Program-made: the position numbers and the translations under genes
Assembly (NCBI RefSeq): GCF_037975245.1
Contig: NC_092566.1
Span: 18,013,001-18,077,000, forward strand
Reading direction: 5' to 3'
Source: Apostichopus japonicus
Taxonomy: Eukaryota > Echinodermata > Holothuroidea > Aspidochirotida > Stichopodidae
DNA: 64,000 bases
Shown: positions 15,301 through 27,518 of the stretch, one piece after another
Position numbering within the stretch: the first letter of the stretch is position 1
How the letters are laid out: each line of letters begins with the position of its first letter
Notes under the pieces: generated by a model
Told to the model about the DNA's origin: nothing
Databases searched by the model: none
The model's input: the letters and a program-made list of their open reading frames with translations, nothing else

Positions 15301-18300
15301 TTTATAGAGCACTAAATTAAGCTCCAGTAGGAGATATGATCTACAGTGCATTTCAATGAATTACCAAATACTACTGAAAATTAAAAAAGAGGGCCTGAAG
15401 TAGTAGAAAATTACAACTTGGAGGTATATATGTATATTACAACTATTCCTGCAGAACTACTGGGGGGGGCCGGGGGGGGGGGGTGGTTTGGGGCATATGG
15501 CAGTCACAGTCCAATTTTGTTGCATGCTTGTTTACATGCAAAAATGGCAAGGACACCTGCACATTGCACATTGATATCCTTGGATGCGTTCCAGCTGTAA
15601 TTCGATTCTTTGCAAGAAAATACTCAAAACGGCCATTTTGGAATTAAAGAAGCTGAAAGCATTGGCAAAATGTACCTCTTAGCTAAATTCTGTTGTACAT
15701 ACAGCTTCACATGGAAAGTGGTAGCTATGAGATCATGATTGTGTTTATGGAATACACATTCAAGGAGTACTATCGGGGTTGAGCACGTCACATGACCCTC
15801 CATGGGTGGTAATTTTTTTTTGTGTCTCTTATTGACATATTCAGTACAGACTTAAATATATGCCGATGGGGATAAATTCCTTGGATACCAATTTCATTCA
15901 ATGCAAAAATTGCAATTTTCGCAATTAATCTTGTGAAACAGGAAATATATGATTGCAAAAGCAACCATAAAAGTTTCACAGAAAAAATGGTATAAATTAT
16001 CGGCCATCTTGAGACAACCGATGTACTTCAGCAGAGTTACCTCGTCGTCATCGGTCACAGTTACGCCGAGGTTCAGTGCGGTTCCAACCGGTGCATTTTC
16101 GTAAAGTTTAACTTTGACGTAACCTTTATCAAAATTGGGAATTTCATCATCGACATCCAACACTCTAATGATTATTGTAGTCTCCGTAGTTCTGTTTGCA
16201 AGAGGTTGTGTATTATCTTCTTCTGTGGCCTGTGGAAAGAAAAAGAGCAAGACTTTGGAAGATAAAATTGGAAAAATAAACTGGATTAACTCTTGTCATT
16301 TAACACTTTAACCTCACCACTTAATTTTTAACGGATTGGGAGTGCATTAGGGTGCATGCTCAATGTATATTGTATCAGTTAAGACAATTCTTGTGAAGAT
16401 ATTGTAGATGGAAGATTCTAACTATGGCTTGTTTGTTAACAGACATTTTGATGCACAGAGCATATACCTTAAGTCAATCCTAACACATAGAACTTTAATT
16501 ACTGTATATTTATTAAGTACATGGTCTATAGTAAATGTATTTAGTATTAATGGTCTATAGTATATGTAATTTAGATTTAGTTAAGACAGGTATTGTGAGG
16601 TATTGTAGGTAGAAGTTTCTAATAATGGCTTGCTTGCTAACAGACATTTTGACTGCACAAAGTTGCTTTACTGCAATTTTGAATTGCTTTACTGCAAGTT
16701 AAGTCCAGAAATAGTTAACAATACTCACTGTAACAATTAAACGGATTGGATTTACTGTAAGTAAAGTCCAGAAATAGTTAACAATACTCACTGTTACAAT
16801 TAAACGGATTGGATTTTCTGTCAGCTGCTCTCTGTCTACCTGGTTGGAGAGAGTTATGTTTCCATTGTCGCCATTTATGGTGAAACTGTCCGAGCCTAGA
16901 AAAGGAAAGCAAGACAAAACACAGCTCGAAGCAATTTAATAGAAAGCAAAGAAAAAACGAGCCAACCGTTATCCGCTTACAAATCCTTCCAAAAACAAAA
17001 AACAAACTAAAAGTTGGTATGTTATTGAATAGATGTAGTCCTCAATTGAATTTTAAAGAGAAAAGCAATGATTGATTAAGGAAATATTTATTCTAAAATT
17101 GTACTAAACCACAACTCAACTGGTCATGGACAGTAGCCAAAACCTCTCTGAAGATCAGTCTTCTGTTACGGTGTTACGGTGTAAAGTTGATAAATAAAAT
17201 TCATCGATAGGGAATATTAAAAGGCATTAACTCCCTAATCCTAATTACCTCCAGTGTGTTATGTGTATTGTGATTGCTACAAGCAAATCTAAAACCTGCT
17301 GATAATCTTCAAGTTCTTTGGAGTACAAAAGTAACTCTCGAGGCTTCCCGGTGCTAAAGCTATATGAGAAGTAAAATAATTGATACCAACCTTAGTACTG
17401 CAATTTACACTAACCATAGAACTACATTTTACACCAATCATAGGACTACATTTTACACCAATCATAGGACTACATATTACAAAATAAATAAAACTGTTAG
17501 CAAACTGCTTATCCACTAGAGAGCCTGTGTAATAGAATATGTAATTTAAAGTTGGCCTGACGTTTCAATCCTAGCAGGATCTTCTTCAGAGGCTAAATGA
17601 GACTACATATTACGACAACTGTAGGACTGCATTTTACACCAACTGTAAGACTGCATTTTACACCAACCATAGGACTGCATTTTAAGTGACTGACCATTCA
17701 GACAGTACAATGCTGTAGCTAGGTCCTATACGTCCAGCATTGCCAGCTGGGACAATGGACAATGCTATGTTCACATAGCAGCCTCAAGTAACCCTTCTCT
17801 GGATGCAGACTCCCCAACCACCTCTGATTAAAGTATTATGCTTGTTCGAGGCAATTATATAGCTGCAGGACTTACTCATACTGTATGTCACGATGTTAGG
17901 TTCTGGAACGCCTCTATCTCCATCAACTGCTGTTACTTGCAATATGGGGGTGCCCTGAGGTGGAAGGTGAAGATAACATACAGTGAAGGAAAGAATTTAT
18001 GGCAACAAGTACCATTCCATTATACTAAACAAACTTGTAACTATAGTCATAACTCAATTCACTAAATGTCAAATGTAAAGTGACTCGAATAAGTTAGTCA
18101 ACTTTTTACCAGTAGAGATATATAACAGGGACTCCAGTAAATTACTCAACTCGGGAAAGTTTACCGGTTATGACTCGAATTGACCCTGGAATGAGGAGAC
18201 TTGTCACAACTCTACTACATGATATAAATGTATTTTCTCTATAAACATTCATAAACATAACATGACAGCATATTAAACTCTGTCCTCTGTAGACAAACTG

Positions 18301-21300
18301 ATCAAAAGCAAGCAAAAGTTCTCAAACTCAAAATTTGTTGAATTATTTATGAATGGATTAATTTTCTGGCCATAGTGGTACATTACTGTAATAGCACTTT
18401 AATGTGAAGGTAACTAACGGTTGAGAAGCCATAATAGCAGAGAACTATATGTACTACAGCAGACTTCACCCAACCGAGTGCCCTTCACCATAGGAGGATA
18501 CTTTGTTGACAAAGTTCAGTTGAAAGTTTTACTGGTGCATCTCCGGCATTATACAAATAAAACCGATCGCAGCTGCGACTGATCATGCAGATTCAAACTC
18601 TAAGGAACTATGACAGTCTTGGGTTAAAAAAGTACATGTGGTAGTTGAGTGCAAGTTTGTACAAAGAGGGGGAGGAGGGGGGGGGGGGTGGGAATTGCAT
18701 GTATAAATTTTAGCTGGCACAGTACATCAGACAATGCAACTTGCATGATTTAACACATTTCTGGAAGAAACACATCAACCTCTCTTCCCAATCCTTCTTA
18801 TATCAATGCTTTTGTCTTTCAGATCTGGAGACTCTTTTCATCCTTAAAAGGTTTGTAGGTCAAAGTGTTGCAGGTTGCAATAGAAATATATACTCACGAC
18901 AAGTGTATCTTCCTCCATATCTATGATCCCTGGTAAATTCAAGAAAACAGGACCAAGGTTTTGGACGTCCTCAATGGGAATGATAACCTTCTTTATCTGG
19001 GGGCTGACCAACATCGGGTCTCCACGGTCCTATAATAAAGGCAAAACACTAGTCAATGTCACAAGGAAGGTATTTCAAGTCAATGCAAGATATTGGCTTC
19101 ATGAATTTCCTCCAATGGGGCAATCCAGCCACGCCCATATCAACAGAGGTCTGTGTAATACCGGTCCTATCTAGAACCCCAAGACTTGACAGGCTGCAGT
19201 CTTTTACTGCGGATCATTACAGTAGTGAGTTGATCACTAGTAGTAGGGTGATAAACAGTACAACTTCATTCATGATAATTGAAGAAGGTATTATTTTGAA
19301 GAAAAAAAAAAATTTGGGGGGCATTTGGCTAAACTACACAAGTTAAAACTTGATGTAGTCAATCACACACCACATCTGTATGCAACTTCATCCGATGTGC
19401 TTGCATGCATATGAGTGCTTTCAAGCAACTTTATCAGGTGATCTTGCATGCATACGAATGCCTTCAAGCAACTTCATCCAGCGTGCTTGCATGTATGCAT
19501 TGCTTTCAAGCAACTTCATTCGTTGTGCTTGCTTGAACTCAAAGTCATAACAGATTCAAATTAGCAACTTACATAAACAGAAGAAAACAGATAATGAATT
19601 GATTTGTCTGTCTAATTACTCACCGAGGCATTCATGCAGACAAGATATTCTGAGCTGATTGAGTAATCCAGTTCCGTCTTCAGAATTATTTCAAATATAT
19701 TCCTATTTGGAGACGGTTTGTTGATGTTGAACATGTCCATCTCACAATCCTGAGAAGAGCATATATGAGAGAGGCAACAAGGGTGAGAGAGAGAGGATGT
19801 AAATGTGAAGAAAGCCTGAAAAGTGATACCTCATCACAGATGGAATGTGAGGAGTCACTCATATATCACACACTACATTTATTACAGTAGAGATCTCTAT
19901 GTATGCATGGCTAGGTGAATATACATGTGTATTAATAATTAATGTTTCAAGCTAGTCATCAGGACACGTCACTCATATATCACACACTACATTTATTACA
20001 GTAGAGATCTCTATGTATGCATGGCTAGGTGAATATACATGTGTATTAATAATTCATGTTTCAAGCTAGTCATCAGGACAAGTCACTCATATATCACACA
20101 CTACATTTATTACAGTAGAGATGTCTATGTATGCATGGCTAGGTGAATATACATGTGTATTAATAATTCATGTTTCAAGCTAGTCATCAGGACACGTCAC
20201 TCATATATCACACACTACATTTATTACAGTAGAGATCTCTATGTATGCATGGCTAGGTGAATATACATGTGTATTAATAATTAATGTTTCAAGCTAGTCA
20301 TCAGGACAAGTCACTCATATATCACACACTACATTTATTACAGTAGAGATCTCTATGTATGCATGGCTAGGTGAATATACAGGTGTATTAATATTTAATG
20401 TTTCAAGCTAGTCAAGAGTCACTCATATATCACACACTACATTTATTACAGTGGAGATCTCTATGTATGCATGGCTAGGTGAATATACATACATGTGTAT
20501 TAATAATTAATGTTTTATGCTAGTCATCAGGACAAGTCACTCATATATCACACACTACATTTCAGTATTACAGTAGAGATCTCTATGTATACATGGCTAG
20601 GTTATGTGTATTAATAACTACTGTTTCAAGCTAGTCATCAGGACAAGTCACTCATATATCACACACTACATTTCAGTATTACAGTAGAGATCTCTATGTA
20701 TACATGGCTACTTGAATTCAGTCGTAATCTACAGCAGACAGGGTCGATAATGGGATTTTCCCCATTCAATTACTTTTTTTCAATCTGTTTCCAGATATTT
20801 ATTCTGCCTTAAACTCATCAATCATATGCTATGTCAATGAGATTGTAAACAAGCAGTTAATATTCAGTGTTTTTTATCTTATTGCAGATAAAATGAATAA
20901 CTAAACTGTACTAGATACAAGTGACCAGCTTTGCAACACATCAGCTCACTGTACAGAGCAGGTGTTTGCAACAAATAGGTATTTAACAGCAGAACACACA
21001 AGTATGTATTATACTGCGCTATTAAAAAATTGTGCAGCTGATATAAAGCTGGTCAAAGAATCATGATTTAGTCGTGATCATTTCAGCAGGTTTACTATTT
21101 CAAAATAAAAAGGATATGAATATTTATAGAATTCTTAAACTGAAGCTAACATTTGACAATACTTTTTTTGTAAAACTAATGCAAGTTCAGTTGACTACTT
21201 AAAGGAAACTTTGAATAAATATACAGACTATTTTTCAAAGGGTGGCTAGAGCAGGCCAGCTCCAAGAAGCTTATTTCCTATTCCAATTCAACAAACTACA

Positions 21301-24300
21301 ACTATAGTATTGTTGTTTTGTTATGTTATTTTAGATCCTCCTGAACTCGGGAAGAAGCCATCGTTGGCTTTTCAAAGCCGCAAGCTGACCGAAGTCAGTC
21401 TCTTACATTCATATTTAACATCCATGATTATGAATTGTCAATTGTCAACAACTCTGTAACTGGACGACATAAATTAATCTGGGAGTGACTTGAACCGGGG
21501 ACCTTATGACTGAAAGACACCAGCCTTTATTGATCTTAATGACTAAAGGAGACAAACCAAAGCTAGCATTTAGGAGTGATAGAATGTGCTATCTGGCAGT
21601 CAACTTTAAACATTCCGAATGCTTGAACTCTGTACTGTTACAGGGGTTGGGTGTAGTTGCCACATTCCTCAAATCACACTTGAGGGGATGTCAATGATTG
21701 CCAAAATCGATCAACAGAACCAGAAAAGAAATCTAATTATGCATAAGATAATATATGCAACAACATTTCCCAATGGTGAGGAACATTCACAAACACCTGT
21801 TGTGCATACATGCACATTGCTGAATTTTTGTTATCCTGTATATCTTGTGTATTTTTCTGGTAGAAATATTCTTTTCCTCCTCTTAGATAAATGATGAAAA
21901 TATTATAAAGAAAATAAACATTTTCAGCTGAAGTGCCTTGATGACATCATTCATTCCGCTGTTGCCAGATATTACAAGATAAATTTCAAAATTTTCCAAA
22001 ATATCACATTTTAACCAAAAACAAAATGCTCTGTGGATGTGGATAATCACAGAAAAATTCAGAAAATTTTCAGCAATTTTGCTATTCAGCAATTTTGAAA
22101 AGGATCAACTTCAACCACCAGAAAATCCTTTTTAACTTTTTTTTTATTTTTTATTACAAAATTATATAATTGAACTATGCACTCACTTTATCAGATGATA
22201 CTAACGTTACATCAACAACTCCATTAGCAAGAGCGTCATAGTCCAAGACTTCAAACGAAACAACAACAGAATTTGTGGTGATGTTCTGGAATAATATACA
22301 AAAATTTCAAAATGACATTACATAATCCTCTCCTCCTTGAGAATACTTTACTGATTCACTACAACAATTTATCAAACTAGAAGGTATCAAACCTAAAGTA
22401 ATTTAATTCAGGTATGTATTTTTTCACTCCTTCTCTCTCTCTCTCTCTCTCTCTCTGAATTAGGGCACCTCAAAGTCTCAACTAAAAGCCTAGCTTTGTT
22501 ATTTCAATGACCACAAAAGATATACTAATTGGATATTATGAAGACAAGTCCTACACATGTTTAAACTAAAGTACATCAGCAGCAAAAATCATACTGGGAA
22601 ATTATTAATAGATTTGAAAGTGCAAAAGAATTTCTGGTACATTCTTAAAACTGGCAGAAAATAGGCAAATTTGATCTTAGCTGATTATAACTTTTGTATT
22701 AAGCAACTTTCAGTTCTGATACAATTTATAAAGTTTTCCTTTTATTTGTTCTTTCTTTTCCATCTAATAGGTACAATTAGCTCGCCAGTATAGTAAACCT
22801 TCAACAGATTTATGTCAGCAACAGCTTCAGCCCACATTCTTACATGCAAATATGATTTTTAAGCATCTTTTCTGACATTAATACATGAAACTAACAATAT
22901 ACTAACAAACTAACAATACGTCACTAGTCAAGGAGATCTGATAGCAGGATAAGTCAAATTTGCATGATGAATTGGAATGCTGTATTATTTAATTTGCAAA
23001 TGCTTCAATTAACTCGACTCAAATTTGTAGGACTAGTATATAACCTTAATTTTCTTGGATGTCACTCTTTTTATGGTCAGATATGATTATTAAAATAACT
23101 AGAATCTAGCAAATTCAAAAGAAGTGGAATATTAATAAATCATATGCCAAATAAGAAAGCTGCAGCTGCTGAAAATACTATAGGAATTGCCTCAGCAAAA
23201 CAACAATGCATTGTGTAATGCTTCATTGAATATTATGTGTGAAACTGCAGAGGACAAAACAACAATAGGAATTGCCTCAGCAGAACAACAGTGCATTGTT
23301 TAATGCTTCATTGAATATTGTGTGTGAACTTCAGAGGACAAAACAACCATAGTAATTGTCTCATCAGAACAACAGTGTATTGTGTAATGCTTCACTGAAT
23401 ATTGTGTGTGAAACTGCAAAGGACAAAACAACTATAGGAATTGCCTCTGCATAACAACAGTGCATTGTGTATAATGCTTCATTGATATTATGTGTGAAAC
23501 TGCAGAGGACAAAACAACAATAGGAATTGCCTCAGCAGAACAACAGTGCATTGTTTAATGCTTCATTGAATATTGTGTGTGAACTTCAGAGGACAAAACA
23601 ACCATAGTAATTGTCTCAGCAGAACAACAGTGCAGAGAACAAAAGATAACATCTTATACCTCCTGGCTGCAGGGTGCTGCAGCCCTGGTCATCAACATTC
23701 TACTTTAGATGGTCAAGTATTTTGAACTTCAAATTATGCTACTGGCTGCTTGATACTTATCTCTTACCTCTTTCACCGGCTCAAGGCGACCTGGTAGATC
23801 AGACGGAAAGGTAGGAATGTTGTCGTTGATGTCAAAAACAAAGAGTGATACAGGCGTTGTCACCTATTAATAGAAAATAACACAAATTTGAGACATGCCA
23901 AATTACATGGAAATATCTAATAGAAAGTATAGTACCTGACTGTATAGTTGCCATCTATTTGAATCATTTTGTACATATACAATCCACTATTTACATATAA
24001 ACAGACATGAATATCCATCTAATACTTAACTCATTATCATATAACTACATATCCATAAATATAGAACCAAACTGTTTTAGTTGCCATCAATTGAATCATA
24101 TAGGCAAATATACAATCCACTATTTACATTAAATATGAACAGACATGAATATTCATCAAATACTTCACTCTTTATCATATAACTACATATGCATAAATAT
24201 AGTACCTGACTGTATAGTTGCCATCTATTTGAATCATTTTGCACATACAATCCACTATTTACATATCAATCTGAACAGACATGAATATCCATCTAATACT

Positions 24301-26793
24301 TCACTTATTATCATATAACTACATATGCATAAATATAGAACCAGACTGTTTTAGTTGCCATCTAATTGAATCATATGGCATATATACAATCCACTTTTTA
24401 CATTAAATATGAACATACATGAATATTCAACTAAAACTGAGCTCATTGTCATGTAACTGTTGTATAGAACCTGAATGTAGTTGCCATCTAACTGAATCAT
24501 ATTGTACATACAATCAACTATTTACATATCAATATGAACATACATGAATATTCATCTAATACTGAACTCATTACCATGTAACTATTATGCATGTATAAAA
24601 ACCTGAATGTAGTTGCAAGTCATCTAACTGAATCATATATACAATCAACTTTTTACATATCAATCTGAACAGATATGAATATTCAACTAATACTGAACTC
24701 ATTATCATGTAACTATTGTATAGAACCTGAATGTAGTTGTCATCTACAGTAACTGAATCATATCGTACATACAATCAACTTTTTACATATCAATATGAAC
24801 AGACATGAATATTCATCAAATACTTCACTCATTATCATATAAATACATATGCATATATATAGTACCTGACTGTAAAGTTGCCATCTATTTGAATCATTTT
24901 GCACATAAACAATCCACTATTTACATATCAATCTGAACAGACATGAATATTCAACTAGTACTGAACCATTACCATGTAACTACATATGCATAAATATAGA
25001 ACCAGACTGTATAGTTGCCATCTAATTTAATCATATGTATACACAATCCAATATTTACATATATATATTACAAAAATTTAAATAGCTTTAGCTTTTAGAG
25101 AACAACGTAGTATCCAGTGGTGCTTTACAACCAAACACTATGGTAACTTACACATTAAAAGATGCAGAGAACAGGTGTGTTTCTAAGAAAAACTTAAACA
25201 CACCAAAACTATTGTTGTTTTTAACCTTAGACCTGTACAGGTACTAGTTTATTCCATGGCCGGCAACTGAAAATGCCCTATCCCCAAACAAATAGCTAAG
25301 ATAAGAACTCATACCATAGAATGTTAGCTAATACTATTAACTGACTTCCAGGTGATAGTCATACTGTTGAACATAATATACATGAAACAAAATGTAGAGT
25401 CAACTGAGAAGATTTCTGCCAAACTATCTCAAGAGTTATGAGTGAAAGATGGCTGTAGATCACAATTAACATAACCTATGATGTCATAGTGAATATGCAG
25501 AACACATGAATTCACAAAATAATCAATCTTACTGTGATAATTTGACCATCTGAAGCTGTCCATACTGCTCTCAATTGATTGGTAGACTATATGCAATAAA
25601 AGAAACAAGACTGGTATCATGATAACAAATATAGTGTGCTGTGCATAGTGACCTTGACGTTAAAGACAAAAACAAAAAAGCCAATCGGCCAATTGATTCT
25701 TTTCCAAAGTTTGATGTGAGAACATTTAATAATAACACACTGGTAACAAGATTTGTAAGAGTTGACCATTACTGACAAGTGATCAGCAATATCCATACAC
25801 TAATTCAAACCTACATAATTATGAAGTTCATTCAAGTGGTACTTTAATTTGCAATTATCATGTTTTAATGAATTCAGACTTTGACACCTGTAGACCTCAA
25901 ATGACTTTTGATTTCATCGATTTAAATAGGGTTCTAATGGGGTGGGGGGGTGGGTTGGGGTCTAAATATCAAGTATGAAGTTCATACAAGTTGCAATTTT
26001 CTGAGTTACAGTGCTAACATGTTTTCAGAATTTCACCTGTCACCACCAATTTCAATGGATTTCTGAGCTTCTCACATGCTGCCTACAAAAATATATAAAC
26101 ACTAAAGCTATATTTACAGATACATCATCGTTTTATAATGGTAATAGCACATATAGAACCACTGGAATGCATACATTTGCATATTCAATTCAAAATACAG
26201 ACCTGTGTAAGCCATTGGCCTTCCCTTAAAACAAAAATCACTCCCATCCAACTGAGCTGACAAATCAAGTAGCTAATTACGAAGATATTCAAATGATACA
26301 AGATAAAATATTAATAATAGTTGATTACCTCTCTATCTATAGGACTTATTATGGTAACACCACCAGTAACTGGATCAACGCTGAGGTACAGCTTTGCATT
26401 AGCATATGGATTTGGCTCCCCACTTGGAGAGAGTGGAAGATATTGTGATTCAGTGTCCCGAATTCCATATGTTATATTATCACCATCTTCATCAGTAGCA
26501 TTAATGTAGCCTGGTAAGAAAAACAGGAATACTATGTTAAAATTTCCTCTTACAACTCCAACTACAGAGAATAAGCTAGAGCAATGATGATGAGTTCTTC
26601 TTCTGTAATTGTTTTGTATTATTTGGTATTATTTGTATCATTTCTAATTGTCAATTGCGCCATGAACATTCTTTGAGTGGTGTGTGCGCATTATAAGTGG
26701 TATTATTATTATTACTATTATTATTATGAAAACTCCACAACATTTATCCCAACCCAAGCATATCTTTGTAGATATTTATAGATAATATTTGCT

Positions 26794-26825
<32 letters not shown>

Positions 26826-26887
26826 TACATATATACACCACCAGTAACTGAATCAATGCTGAAGTATATATATATATATACTTCAGC

Positions 26888-26951
<64 letters not shown>

Positions 26952-27480
26952 CTTCAGCATTGATCCAGTTACTGGTGGTGTTACCATAATTTGCGTGTTA
27001 TTGCCATTGACCAGAACGATTCTTGGACAGATAAATCTAGGAAAGCGAAAGAAAATTTCAGGGAACTAAACCTAAAGACCACGGCACCATTCGGTTTAAA
27101 CATCAGAAACGATTTGCCGTCCTAGATAAACCAAAACAATTCCTTTACAATTACAACGGAATCGGATTAAAATAATCCAACGCGGATTAAAATAATCCAA
27201 ATTTCTAAAACTTCTGCTCAACTCAGCAGAAATCAGTAAGTTGCTTTGCTTTTACAACCATGCCGACATCTTCTCTATAAAACAGTTTCAATTCCTGCTA
27301 CTCCCTGTCACTTTCGGTGATCATGCACTGAAGAAGAGCTAGTTTTGCTCGAAAGCTCTGCAAAAACCAAACATTGGCTGTTTTACTTCCAATCACTTAC
27401 CTAATTCAATTATTGTATCTCACTCAAGATCCAGCCTTTCTCTAAATGTAGCAGAGTTGTTTCGCAGTTTTTCCATTATT

Positions 27481-27518
<38 letters not shown>

